NCBI GenBank assembly: GCA_025174535.1
Contig: JALBUN010000009.1
Coordinates: forward strand, 930,001-994,000
Direction: 5' to 3'
Length of the DNA stretch: 64,000 bases
Source of the DNA: Cantharellus purpuraceus
Lineage: Eukaryota > Basidiomycota > Agaricomycetes > Cantharellales > Hydnaceae
In this document: one piece after another, positions 1-11,221 of the stretch
How the letters are laid out: each line of letters begins with the position of its first letter
Position numbering within the stretch: position 1 is the stretch's first letter
Position numbers and translations under genes: made by a program
The notes under the pieces: model-generated
What the model saw: the letters and a program-made list of their open reading frames with translations, nothing else
Told to the model about the DNA's origin: nothing
Database searches by the model: none

Positions 1-512
1 CCTGCACCCCGAGCTCAGGGTATCTTACGACAGGGAGGGGTGCCCACTAAGACCCACAGTGAGGAACCCGACAAGCGACATAAATGTGAATACTGCGGAA
101 AGAGATTTGATAGACCAAGCAGTCTCCAGGTTTGTACATATACTCGGATGTTCCGGCAGCTGAATTGATCTGCTAAGCGAACACTTGGTTCTCATAGGTC
201 CACGTCCGCACACACACGGGTTCACAGCGTGAGTTTCGCAACTTGATTCTGTTCGCGCAAGTCAGTTAATTGCCCGTCATCAAAGCCTTTACATGTGGGT
301 GGCCGGGATGTGAGCGCAGCTTTAGCGTCCGGTCCAACATGCTGCGCCATTGGCGGTCCCACGAGAGGTCGGAGGTCTCACACTACCCATCCCAGAGAGA
401 TGGCGATGAGGAAGACGAATTTGATGAGGACTATTCTCACGGGAAGTCATCATCGACATCTAAAGGAAAACAAAGCAGTGCCAGCTACTATACCGTTTCC
501 CGCCACAGGTGA
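1..512 (+). CDS. C2H2 zinc-finger protein, 3' part (paralogue 1)
   Basis: The 5' end lies outside the window. Exons read as 1-129, 198-228 and 286-512 with GT-AG introns. The visible protein has two adjacent C2H2 fingers. Finger 1 has a CEYC pair and is followed by HVRTH and the linker TGSQ. Finger 2 has C-x4-C and ends HWRSH. The tail is acidic and Ser-rich (EEDEFDED) and stops at TGA 510-512. Introns fall right after the RPSSLQ helix of finger 1 and inside the codon after TGSQ; both positions recur in the genes at 1233-2334 and 43445-44402, so the three are paralogues. Two linked fingers near the C-terminus suggest a sequence-specific DNA-binding regulator in the nucleus. Target and pathway are unknown. 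Confidence 0.85.
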
Positions 513-1232
513 ATGGGGCCATTCAAAAGGCACAGTCGACTAGCTGACAGGAGTGCGACTGGATTCATCGGTTGACATTTCACTGACATGTTAGATTGCG
601 GCATGAGCATTACATCACTTCCCTATTTTGCATTCAACCAGCTAGTATTGCAGTCGTTCTTGCATGTTGTTCAGCATAGATAGTGTCTCAACTCAGTATG
701 TCTCGATGTTTGGCATTTTATTTACTTAAACTATTTGTTGAATTTTGTGTAGCGTGTCTTATCTATTAACGGTGTAGGCGATATACTTACTAATGCTGTT
801 TGGGGAGGTGGACATGAATGGATTTCTAATAAGAACGTGACCCGCGAATCAACCCGAATCAGACCATACATCCGGCAGAGTGACACCAAAAGCCGATATT
901 CATGACAGATATCATATATACTGTGTAAGACCGCTGCAGTTTTTGATACAGGCATCATCGGCCCACCGACGAAGCCGCCTTAACGTTGTGATTCATCCTG
1001 GAGATATCTTCCAACACATCTCACCGACGGGAAGCTGGAAGCTTCGAGTGTCTAACAGCAGTACAAACTCTCAAACCTCGTTGCAGCCGGAAACACAAGC
1101 CGAGCCCAGTGGCACCCACAAAACCCACTATATATTACACATTGGCACTGCCTTCAATTTGCTCACTCTTATGACGCCCAATTCCATCGTACGTCCAGGT
1201 ATAGCGCTCTAACTTGCATGTAGAGTCGACAT
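513..1232. other. Intergenic spacer between tandem zinc-finger genes
   Basis: No convincing coding segment on either strand; the short open frames lack splice or codon support. It should hold the 3' UTR of the first zinc-finger gene and the promoter of the second. No clear TATA box was recognised. Confidence 0.5.
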
Positions 1233-2334
1233 ATGTCCAGCGATTCGCGAGACTACTACAGATCCTCTAGAAACGAGCTTCCTCCTCTTCGAGAAGTTGT
1301 AGGCGGTGCGTTCTTGCGGCTCTGCATTTGCACTGCACTTATCTCGCTCGGCTCAGACGCCTTGAACAGTCCTGCCAGGTCATCATATCGGTTCGACTTA
1401 GAGGATGTAAACCGTGCATTGCCAGGCTCTTCCAAGCACGGTCGGTACCCATATCCTACTCAGGTATGTCCCGTGCCTTACATGTCTGGCATCTTTGCTC
1501 AACGGAATTTTTGAAGCAATATCCGCCTGAGAGAGGGCCAACTTTACCCCCAATCCGACATTATTTTCGAGAGAGCAAGAGCAGTAGTCAGAGTGGTCCT
1601 AGTTACCCACTCGAACGTCCCCCAAGCCGGGCTCTATCTCAAGACCCACCAGATACTTTAAAGACATATACATATTCAACTCCCACGAGTCCACAACCTG
1701 CCACTGGGCCTGCAACGTATTCTTACAACGTTTTGCGTACACAACAAGGCGACCTAGTCGATGTTCGAACACCCTCTTCACGCGCTCAGGGTATACTACG
1801 ACCTACAGCCATCATTGAAGATGAAGACGACTCCCACAAGCGTTATAAGTGCGACTGGCCTGGTTGCGATAAGAGATATGATCGACCTAGCTCACTTGAA
1901 GTACATTTCTAGCATTGGTTTCTGGTTACTGCCACACTCACGGACTGTCAGGTTCATCGCCACACTCATACAGGCTCTCAACGTAAGTCGATGGTCTTCA
2001 TAACCAGCCCAAGCAATAACAAATGGGTTCTATAGCATATCCATGCCAATATCCTGGCTGCAAGCGCGCATTCAATGTCAAATCAAATATGCTTCGTCAC
2101 TTTCGCTCACATCCTCAACCGAAAGCACGCAAGTCAGAAAGGGAAAGGGCGAAAACAAGAGAAACCATTGCTAATGATCCCCAGACTGACGGTGACGACG
2201 ATGACGACGATCGGTGGCCTGAGACGTCCTCGTCACGCTATTTCCATCATACTTCCTCCGCCGACTTTCGTTCGCCTTCAGTGCAGGGCTCTTCGTCGTC
2301 ACATCACTATTACGGCTCGTCTCGCAGGCCTTAG
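1233..2334 (+). CDS. C2H2 zinc-finger protein (paralogue 2)
   Basis: Probable exons are 1233-1305, 1357-1463, 1517-1900, 1952-1982 and 2036-2334, giving about 297 aa. The first intron (51 nt, GTGCGT...CTCAG) is uncertain, because the frame also stays open without it. The N-terminal two thirds is low-complexity, rich in Ser, Pro and Tyr. Finger 1 is YKCDWPGCDKRYDRPSSL followed by VHRHTH and TGSQ; finger 2 has C-x4-C and ends HFRSH. The tail carries a run of Asp and Ser-rich sequence. It lies about 720 bp downstream of paralogue 1 in the same orientation and shares its introns in the finger region, so a local tandem duplication is likely. Role: probable nuclear transcription factor, target unknown. 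Confidence 0.85.
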
Positions 2335-3848
2335 CGTTTTCTCCGAGACCTGCCATACCTGGTCTGGGGTTCTTATCTATCACATTCCGGCATCCATCAG
2401 TTGTGACGATGTAAGTCTTATCATGAACTACCACTTCTTCACGCTGTTCAAGAATTCGATACATGCATGTCTTGATCTTCCAATGCTGTTCACTTATTAT
2501 GAATTTGTTGTAGCCATCAGGCTACGATTGTACTGCTGGATGTATAGAGTAGGGTAGACTTGGGATCTGCATGTCCCGCAAGGGTTCCAGGTTGCGGATC
2601 TCTCGAGGAGTGGCACCTCTTCTGTGCCTCATGGTGAATGGAGAAAATAGTGCCTCGAGGGGAGCTGGCTTTGGGGAAAGCTGTGCATGACACGTGAACC
2701 CATAGTTGGAGTAACGGAGAAGGTCGCCCCTGATGCATTATCAGATTCTAGAAGCTACTATTACATGTGACATGCATCACCGAAGAACCGTTCAGGAGAA
2801 AGGAGGATCATTGAAGTTTGTGCTGCAGTCCACTGGGTCCGGTAATGTCTTCAGTTGAACATTTGATTGCCGTGCAAAGTCGACGATTCAGTATAGGAGA
2901 AGATAAGTGCCGTCTGCGCTTCGGTTTGTTTCCCATACTGACAGCATTGCACTAATGCATGTTCAGGCACCCAAACACAGAATTCCATTAGGAGTTATTG
3001 GAAAGATCAGGTTGGGCGGTTAACGCACCAAAAATAACCCTGAGATTCGCGCGAGGATCAGTTTACATCGGGAAATGACATGTCGGAGCCAGGAGGAGGG
3101 CCGAAGCGGTACGCAATGCGTTAGAGCATATTACAAAAACGCGAGAATCTGCAGGCAAATTCCTGGGGTTACGTAGGTTCTCGTACGTTACGTGTAGCAT
3201 AGTATGATCACAAGACCGGGTGGAACACGTCCGGTACGGCACTGGGTTTGGCCCTGTATAACATATGGAGACTGCGAAGCCTGGTTTGTGCCAAGTGCCA
3301 ATGTGACGCCAGAATAGCCATGTAAGTGATGAATAGGAACTTGTGAATGATGGATTGTAGTAAAAGCTTACTTGGTAAAGATATATTGTGTCTCCCCAAC
3401 ACACGCGGACACCAAAGTGGGCTGGAATCTGTGTAAACCCAAGCTAGATTCGTGCAGGGATATGTGAAGGCCTATTGGTGCAGAATACACCGGAAAAGCA
3501 CTGACCTAAAAGACTTTGCAGATGTGCTGACCCGTGGTCACTAATGTCGGAGCTATCCGAGTTTGTTTGCTTCCGCGACATAACGCCAGCGTTTCACAGA
3601 TACGATACTCTGTCCCCCATCACACATTGTGTGTTAAGGACTGGTGCACTGAGCGAGCTGAGGTCCAATCATTCAACTATCATGAATCAGTTACTAATGT
3701 TACATACCTAGATCTGGACTACTTAATTCTAACTTAGTCTGAACCTTTCACATCGACATTGCCTTCAAACTAACAGAATATTTATGTTTGCACTTTAGGT
3801 ATAGGACAAGGAACATTCTATTGTGTCAAAATACCTATAAATCGTGCA
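2335..3848. other. Intergenic, no gene recognised
   Basis: About 1.5 kb with no supported exon. I searched it for the HyuA half expected in front of the hydantoinase-B gene and found no HyuA-like peptide in any frame. Short open frames near 3060-3400 (minus) and 3534-3737 look random. Confidence 0.5.
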
Positions 3849-6147
3849 ATGACTGTCGCCCACGATGGTTCTGGCAAGCCCGACCCAATTCTCCTGACTC
3901 TGTTTGCGAACAGATTCATGAGTGTCGCGGAGGCAATGGGTCGCTCCCTTCAGCAGACTTCTATATCAACTAATATCAAGGAGCGTTTGGACTATTCTTG
4001 TGCTCTATTTGCTCCTGATGGCGACCTTGTCGCTAATGCACCATTTATTCCTATTCACCTCGGAAGTATGAGCTTGTTAGTATCAATACTGGTTCATCAC
4101 TGGGTACCCAAGACTCACCTTCGCTCTTATTTATTAGTGCTGTAAAGTATCAAATGAAGTTGCATGGCAAGAATCTCAAGGACGGAGACGTCCTCATGAC
4201 AAACTCCCCACGCGCTGGAGGATCGTAAGCTGAATGACCTCACAATTCTAGGCTGGCCACTCATAGTTTCTTATACCATAAGTCACCTTCCTGACATAAC
4301 ATTGATCACACCTGTCTTTCGACCAGAATCAAACGATGAGTCCGAAATCATTTTTTTTACGGCTTCTCGTGGACATCATGCGGACGTGGGGGGCATCCTG
4401 CCAGGTTCCATGCCCCCGACTTCTGTCAATATCTTTGAGGAAGGTGCCGAAATTGTGTCCTTCAAAATTGTAAGCGAAGGCAAATTTGACCGGGACGGAC
4501 TGTGGGAGTTGATGGTCGAACGACCCGGGAGATACGAGGGAGGGAGCGGTTGTCGCAATTTTAAAGACGTGGAAAGTGATCTTAAAGCGGTTAGCTATTT
4601 AGAATTGGAGGGGGGGGATCGATTTCATTGGCTCATGCCTGACTTTTACAGCAAATTGCGGCAAATCATAAAGGCACCCAGTTACTACATGCCTGTAAGA
4701 ATTTGAACCATTGCACTTGATGCGCCATATTGACGATGGGGGAAGTGATAAATGAATACAGCTTGCCGATTGTGCATCAATATATGTACCATATTCGGGC
4801 AAACGCGGAGTCCTGTGTCCGGCAGTTATTGCGTGATGTTGCCACACGCGCTGGTACGAATGTACTAGAAGCAAAAGATTATTTGGATGACGGCTCCCCT
4901 GTGCGTAATAGATTTTCACCCACATGCATCTTTTAATCCATTTGCTTTGGTATCAGATTCAGCTTCGTGTAGATATTGACGAAGCCGCAGGATCTGCTAT
5001 GCTTGATTTCTCAGGAACCGGTCCTGAAGTTCGCGGCAATCTGAACGCTCCGATTTCCGTGGTTCATTCTGCAGTGATTTACTGCATGCGGGCTATGCTT
5101 AATGCCGATATTCCGTTAAATGCAGGGTGCCTCGTTCCAGTCGAGAGTGCGTCATTCATCGATTCCGCTCTTAACGTACACTGAGGCCATGTTTAGTTAA
5201 AATTCCACCAGAGTCACTTCTCCTGCCTTCACACACCGCCGCTGTCTGTGGCGGGAATGTCCTTACATCCCAACGTATAGTGGATGTGGTACTAAAGGCA
5301 TTTCATGCGTGTGCAGCAAGCCAGGGATGTACCAAGTGTGTCACGCTTTAATCAACAAGTTTGTCAGATAGCTTTAACAGTTTCTAGCAATTTGACATTT
5401 GGGGCTGGCGGAAAAGACAAGCACGGGGTCGTCAGAGCCGGATGGGGCTATTATGAGGTCCGTCGCACATAATGCTTCGATAGGGATCTTATACTTCACA
5501 GACTATTGCCGGTGGGTCTGGTGCAGGACCCGAGTGGCATGGAACCTCGGGCGTCCATACTCACATCACAAACACGCGGATTGGGGATGTTGAGATACTT
5601 GAGCGGCGTTATCCCGTCCTCGTGCACGAATTTGGACTACGCGAGGGCAGTGCTGGCACTGGGAAGTGGAGGGGCGGTGAAGGCGTGAGGAGAGTTTTTG
5701 AAGTCACAGAGCAATTACGCGTTAGTATACTTTCTGAGGTACGTTGCCTTTCTTCTGTTATATCCAGGAGACATCAAAAATTTTCCTCATTTGCAGAGGA
5801 GAACCAGACAGCCTTACGGAGCGGCAGGAGGTGGCCCCGGTGCCTTGGGACGCAACACGTGGATCAAGCAATGTCGCATGGAAGATGGCGACGTGCCAGA
5901 TGCTATCGACCAGGGCTCATTGCATTCATCAGGCGGTAAGACCCAATCTGCTACTCGAACCATCAACATTGGAGGCAAGGCTACGGTTTTGATGGGGAAA
6001 GGTGACAAATTGGTTATTGAGACACCAGGAGGAGGGGGTTGGGGCGTCTCTAACGGAATACCGAAAAACGCCGATAATGGGTGGAAGCCTGAATGGAGCG
6101 CTAGGGGGAGCGTTAGAGAGCGAGAGAATCTCCAGGCGGAGTCCTAA
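3849..6147 (+). CDS. Hydantoinase B / 5-oxoprolinase C-terminal (HyuB) protein lacking HyuA
   Basis: Ten exons read in phase: 3849-4075, 4138-4224, 4283-4589, 4652-4694, 4746-4900, 4957-5146, 5197-5335, 5388-5457, 5502-5738 and 5797-6147 (601 aa). Family hallmarks in order: [92 protein letters not shown] and ETPGGGGWG. In fungi this half is normally fused behind an ATP-grasping HyuA half in a roughly 1270-aa 5-oxoprolinase, which opens 5-oxo-L-proline with ATP in the gamma-glutamyl cycle. Here the recognisable similarity starts at the HyuB boundary and no HyuA sequence lies upstream. No internal stop is seen. It could be a stand-alone HyuB or the spared 3' part of a broken gene. The start ATG is a guess; the frame is open further upstream, back to a stop near 3770. 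Confidence 0.8.
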
Positions 6148-7341
6148 GATGTTCACAATTCTCAACAAAGCTTTACTAGTTCTTATCATGTTACTCCATC
6201 GCAGTTTCGTGCCAAGCGACCGCCAGAATTTTGACAATAAATGTGTGAAAATTTGTTCAGAGATGGTCCATGATGCTAAAGTTCTTTGTCATGCATGTCT
6301 ACGCATAACGGTTCTGATTATGAAATAACCAGGCTCTAGTTAACGATTACGCCTACCGAAGAAAGGAATGGAAACAAGCTTAAGCTCGTATTCGCTTCAC
6401 TGTGTGCTCGGCTCACCGTCGCCTTGCACATCCGCGATTGCAAATACCTCTACGAAGCTCCTTAACGAGGTGATAATTCTCTTGCTTTGGCGCCCTCGGT
6501 TACATGTAGTGCAGTAGAAGGCTCTAAGCTCGATGTCAGTTCAAACTGATTGAAGCTTTCTGAAAAAAAAATCCGGAAACATGCGGGTTTATTTGCATCC
6601 TTCGTGTCTTTTATTAGCGTTGGAATAGGCAGGCAGGCAGAGGGAAGTGCATGCCGATTAGTCGAAAGTTGAAGCTCATTGGTCCGGACCGAGGTGTGCT
6701 GCCGCCACCGTACATCTTGTGTTTCAACTTTTGTCGCCGAATCGTATCCTATGAAGTGAAATTTGGGCCCTTACTAGTGGAAAGAAGTGAAGAGTATTTG
6801 ATGAAAAGTCGACGTTGACGGTCTTGTAGTAGTTAAATAGCCTCTGCAACATCATGTACGTTTGCAGACTCACAGACTCGGTTGCCTAGTTTCGGTCGAC
6901 GTACTAGTACTGAAAGAACACTGGCTTACCGTCAAGTCAGCGAAGTCAGTACATTCTTAGATGCCCTCTGCGGAAGTTATTACTCAACCTCGAATATCTC
7001 AACCCTGATATCTGCAGAGTTTGTATTTAGCGCAGCCCAGAGACCATGCTGGGAATCGGCGAGTGCCAACCGCCTAATAGGAAGCACCAAGGATTCCAAT
7101 GATCTCACCAATTCGTTAGTATTTGCCTACCCAGTGGCTGCGAATTGTCCTGTCAAATCTTGACATTCTGTCATTGCAGAAGGACTTCTTTGGGCTCTGG
7201 CTGCCAGTGACTAGTATGGCACTTGACCTAACATAAGCCACGCCGCGTCAACAAAGAACCACAACGCTCCTGTCTGTGGCATTTACTGTCCAGAATATCA
7301 CCCCCCAGACGTTCCGCGCCGGAAGGTGGAGTTGAGGTAAC
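6148..7341. other. Intergenic, no gene recognised
   Basis: About 1.2 kb containing a poly-A run near 6562 and a short AGGC microsatellite near 6630. One open frame at 6882-7163 begins with TTG and has no recognisable domain. It forms the left border of the retroelement block. Confidence 0.45.
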
Positions 7342-7558
7342 TGTTGGAACTAGATCATGAGCCCACATACACCCATAATAAGTAGTAATACCCAGACGTA
7401 ATACTGTTGGGAAAACGCGCAGGGGGGGACGCACGAAGGGGGAAGAACACCGACGTGGTGATGGTTGGGTTACAAACGCATGAGTAATTATATAAGTAAC
7501 CTAGCTGTATAGTACCTCGGCACTGTCTAATGACACGCGCTGCTCGCATATTCCAACA
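7342..7558 (-). repeat. Copia-type LTR, 3' LTR of the gag-only element
   Basis: A 217 bp segment bounded by TGTTGGAA and TTCCAACA, perfect 8-bp inverted ends with the canonical TG...CA. On the minus strand it begins about 40 nt after the gag stop, just after a short purine-rich stretch ending GAGGTG, the usual place of a polypurine tract before a 3' LTR. No protease, integrase or reverse transcriptase lies between gag and this LTR. The matching 5' LTR was not found; family A sequence occupies its expected place. Confidence 0.65.
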
Positions 7559-7597
7559 CACCTCGAGCGGCAAGGTGTCTCGAGCACCTCCTGAATC

Positions 7598-8361
7598 CTA
7601 GAATATGAGGTCGTCCTGGTCGGGTTCCTTCGCATCCGCTACTGCAGCCATAGTGTGCTTCGGTGAAGGGCAGTTGGCCTGGTAGTGACCCTTGCCACCA
7701 CAGTTGTAGCAAGTAACCTCTTCAATGGGCCTTGGCTTTCTCTTGGCCGTGGCAATGAGCGCGGTGGAGTGGTCATGTTCAATATCCGCAATGGACACAG
7801 GGTTCTGGTGCACCTCCTCATTAAGTGAGTGATGATGTTTGCGAGCGTGAGTTCGGCGGGTGGAACATTGTCAAGGGTGACAATAAGGGTGGCATATGTA
7901 TCAGGGAGACCTTCTGTGAGAGCTGGTATGATGTCCTCATCAATAACAGTGACTCCTGCAGCCTCCGATTGAAATGCTGCGCTCTTGACATCTGAGACCC
8001 AAGAGTTCATGGACTGGTCCTCTTGTTTGTGCATGTATAGGAAGCGATGGTGAAGGGTGAGGTGAGTGGCAAAACCACGAGCACGGTGGACCTGTTCCAG
8101 GCTATCCCAAATCTCCTGCGGGTTATTGTAGCGAGAGTGTGGAAGCTGTAATTTCTCGATATTGAGGATTATTTTTGCATGGGCCAGTTGCTGCTTCTTG
8201 GCAAAATCCTGGACAGCCTTTGAGCTGTCAGAGCCAGAGGGGCAGGTCTTGGTGCCATTAATGACATCTCACAAATCCTTCTCAATGAGGAGTGCCTCCA
8301 TGATGTAGTGCCAATCAACATAGTTGATCTCATTGAGCTTTTCAAAGCTTGGATCAGGCAT
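7598..8361 (-). pseudogene. Copia-type Gag with CCHC zinc knuckle, degenerate
   Basis: Read on the minus strand from ATG 8361-8359 to TAG 7600-7598, about 250 codons. It starts MPDPSFEKLNEINYVDW, typical of Ty1/copia Gag (DUF4219/UBN2 type), and ends with a CYNCGGKGHYQANC knuckle that would bind zinc and package RNA. Two lesions are visible: an in-frame TGA at 8281-8279 after EKDL, and a frameshift near 7825-7840 after LANIITHL, beyond which the frame resumes as NEEVHQNPVS. The array at 8379-9251 forms its leader. With an LTR close behind the gag stop and no pol, it resembles a gag-only, non-autonomous LTR element. Confidence 0.75.
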
Positions 8362-8378
8362 TATGGACAGTGTATGGT

Positions 8379-9251
8379 TGTGCTTTCATTAGGTGCAGAT
8401 ACAGTTGTTCAATTGGTGTGCTTTCATTAGGTGCAGATACAGTTGTTCAATTGGTGTGCTTTCATTAGGTGCAGATACAGTTGTTCAATTGGTGTGCTTT
8501 CATTAGGTGCAGATACAGTTGTTCAATTGGTGTGCTTTCATTAGGTGCAGATACAGTTGTTCAATTGGTGTGCTTTCATTAGGTGCAGATACAGTTGTTC
8601 AATTGGTGTGCTTTCATTAGGTGCAGATACAGTTGTTCAATTGGTGTGCTTTCATTAGGTGCAGATACAGTTGTTCAATTGGTGTGCTTTCATTAGGTGC
8701 AGATACAGTTGTTCAATTGGTGTGCTTTCATTAGGTGCAGATACAGTTGTTCAATTGGTGTGCTTTCATTAGGTGCAGATACAGTTGTTCAATTGGTGTG
8801 CTTTCATTAGGTGCAGATACAGTTGTTCAATTGGTGTGCTTTCATTAGGTGCAGATACAGTTGTTCAATTGGTGTGCTTTCATTAGGTGCAGATACAGTT
8901 GTTCAATTGGTGTGCTTTCATTAGGTGCAGATACAGTTGTTCAATTGGTGTGCTTTCATTAGGTGCAGATACAGTTGTTCAATTGGTGTGCTTTCATTAG
9001 GTGCAGATACAGTTGTTCAATTGGTGTGCTTTCATTAGGTGCAGATACAGTTGTTCAATTGGTGTGCTTTCATTAGGTGCAGATACAGTTGTTCAATTGG
9101 TGTGCTTTCATTAGGTGCAGATACAGTTGTTCAATTGGTGTGCTTTCATTAGGTGCAGATACAGTTGTTCAATTGGTGTGCTTTCATTAGGTGCAGATAC
9201 AGTTGTTCAATTGGTGTCTTTCATTAGGTGCAGATACAGTTGTTCAATTGG
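8379..9251. repeat. 38-bp tandem array, 23 copies
   Basis: Twenty-three head-to-tail copies of a 38-bp unit beginning TGTGCTTTCATTAGGTGCAG. Copies 1-22 read as identical; the last (from 9215) is 37 bp because one G is missing. The array begins 18 bp upstream of the copia gag start, so on the minus strand it would be the untranslated leader. A 24th copy is cut off at about 9260 by other sequence. Open frames through it are repeat artefacts. The near-perfect identity implies recent expansion or homogenisation, or an assembly effect. Confidence 0.95.
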
Positions 9252-9289
9252 TGTGCTTTTGGTAGGTACATGTCAAGCTTTTGTTAGGC

Positions 9290-9656
9290 TGTTTTGGAAC
9301 CTGCAAAATTATGGTGTTAGGGAAAACTCTAAATCACCACAATTCTGTGAATGAACAGCTGAGAAGAATATCAAATCCTACTGCAGCACAACTCCAGAAA
9401 CAATTAACATTTGTACTTTGGTTACAATCCCTTGTATTGGTCAATGGAGACTATACACAGGAAGGTAATACATTTCTTAGCAGCAGGGAATGAATAAGAC
9501 TTCCAGAGTCTAGAGTTCACAGATGCTTAGGGGTCCAGATATTCCAAAATGAGGGGAATGCACTTAGAGGCTAGAGGAAGTAGGTGGATGAATCTGACCA
9601 TCCAACCAGTGACACTCTGAAGCAGGTAACAACAGTGTGTGAAGTAGTCTAGCAAT
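9290..9656 (-). repeat. LTR family A, truncated copy
   Basis: Starts TGTTTTGGAACC, the reverse of the family A 3' end, and matches the first about 365 bp of the copy at 13061-14492. At 9657 the match stops and another TG-starting sequence follows. No target-site duplication can be assigned. Confidence 0.75.
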
Positions 9657-10234
9657 GTTACATCCTGTAACACTGAGTTCCGATCTCCGGATTCCATCTC
9701 CACCTCCGTCAACTCCAGACCCCGCCATTGTTCTCCTCATTAGTAGTCTTCTTCTTATGGGTTACAACAACCGTTATACTTTCTAATTGTTTAGTATTAG
9801 TTCGGACATGAGTCTGAACTCCGAACTCCTTTCCATGTTGTATTCCATATTAGTCTTATTGTCTTATCGCTTTTAGTTTTACCATTCAATTCTCTACATA
9901 CTTATATGGGCTACTTCTTGTATGTTACAGTAGTTCATATATCGACTAAGATTCCCCATCAGCTTCTTGGTTACTAGCTTCTTGACAAGTATCTTCTTGA
10001 CAAGTCGAACTCTGGATCTTTGATCCAACTCCATACTCCGAACTCTGAAATATTGGACCGACGATTTGAGGGGGTGCAACACATAAGTTGAAGCCAAGTC
10101 CACTTGATCTGACTCAATAGTTATTTGTCCCCATCTGTCTCTGGTTGAACTGGAACAGTAAAGTCCCACCCCCTTCCTCACTAGTATCTGAACACCAGCT
10201 ACTCCTTTAAACTCCAAGTTTTCAGCACTTAACA
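9657..10234 (-). repeat. Putative gypsy LTR related to family B
   Basis: A 578 bp segment from TGTTACATCC to CACTTAACA, so TG...CA. It shares a stretch with family B (the region reading GCAACACATAAGTTGAAGCC). It sits directly next to a gypsy gag fragment whose other side carries an LTR-B, as expected for a deleted gypsy element LTR-gag-LTR. Flanks AGCAA and CATTG do not match. Boundaries are inferred. Confidence 0.45.
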
Positions 10235-10781
10235 CATTGCCCCATTGGACTTTCAGGGCTAGCTGCTGGAAACTCACAATGTATTTTGCAATTTTGTGAT
10301 TTTCCTTCATCCAAAGTCAATCGAGTTCATTCTCGGCATTGGCCTTGGGGTTGTAAGGACTGAAATAGGTCCAAAGTTTGGAGATGAAGTTGGAGTAGTC
10401 TTCTGACCATATTGGGTCATCGGAGTCATCCATGAGTGCTGGCTTGAAGTAGTCCAGTGCGGTGCCCTTGAGATAGGACATGGTGAAGGTGACCTTTGCC
10501 CAATTGGATGTGAACACATCAGGGTGGTCGCAGAAATTCAACCGGCATTGCACCAAGAACAGCTGGAGTTTTCACAGATTGGAGCCATCAAATGGGTTGG
10601 GTTCCCAGACCTTGGTCCAGGACTTAGGGGCTTGTGGGTTATGGATGCTGCTGGTGAGCAGGGAGATGGCTTGCGCCAGATTTGGAGAGGGCGGGGTGTT
10701 GTCTTCTTCATTGACGGCCTCTATGTGGTCTGTTGGTTCTTCGATGACCTCAGGGATGGTGTTGATGCTGGGAGCGAGCAC
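10235..10781 (-). pseudogene. Ty3/gypsy Gag fragment
   Basis: Minus-strand reading gives Retrotrans_gag-like sequence: KVWEPNPFDGSNL, LFLVQCRLNFCDHPDVF, VTFTMSYLKGTALDYF and MKENHKIAKYIVSFQQLA. Two in-frame stops, both TGA, lie at 10574-10572 and 10319-10317; at least the first is where a basic residue is expected (CGA to TGA). The fragment ends at about 10235 against another LTR and no zinc knuckle or pol follows. The LTR-B beginning at 10859 would be its 5' LTR on this strand. Confidence 0.7.
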
Positions 10782-10858
10782 CTTGATGGTTCATGTGCGT
10801 TTGGAATTGGCAGTGGATTGTGACATTGGTAGGAGTGAGTATGGCAGTTCAAATATAC

Positions 10859-11221
10859 TGTTACGCACTAGGTCCAATTGGGGAGTCGGAGATTGGGTTG
10901 GAGGTTGGGTTGGAGTCAGAGAGGGAGTCGGGGTACAACGTAGGGGTCAGAACAGACTTGGCTTCAGCTTATGTGCTGCACCCTCACTAATACTGGTGTC
11001 CAAGATTTCAGAGACGGAGTATGACTTAGAGAGTTAGGATTGGACTTAGGAACTAGGCGTGATTCAATATTTGAACTGGGGATGAAGTCCCCAGTCAGAC
11101 AGCTTAAATACATATTTGAAATCTAATAATAATTACTCTGGTGATGGGTCTCCAAGGCCAGCAGCCTTATGTGAGTATGTCTGAGTCTGATGGGGATGGA
11201 TGTCTGGGTTCCTATGGTGAT
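10859..11221 (-). repeat. LTR family B, part 1 (split by LTR-A)
   Basis: Begins TGTTACGCACTAGG, the reverse of the 3' end of the complete LTR-B at 26628-27143, and runs to the GTGAT at 11217-11221 where LTR-A is inserted. The continuation of the broken LTR lies inverted inside 12654-13060. A comparable uninterrupted stretch is seen at 14500-14867. Confidence 0.75.

Noticed and set aside
2335..3848. Remains of a HyuA domain
   Set aside because: No HyuA-like peptide found in any of the six frames by eye.
6882..7163. 93-aa open frame
   Set aside because: Begins with TTG, no domain, no splice support.
8379..9251. CRISPR-like array
   Set aside because: Units are contiguous with no variable spacers, lie in a eukaryotic retroelement leader, and there are no cas genes.
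9115..9354. Open frame with repeated QLFNWCAFIRC-type peptide
   Set aside because: It is a read-through of the 38-bp tandem repeat into LTR-A; no gene context.
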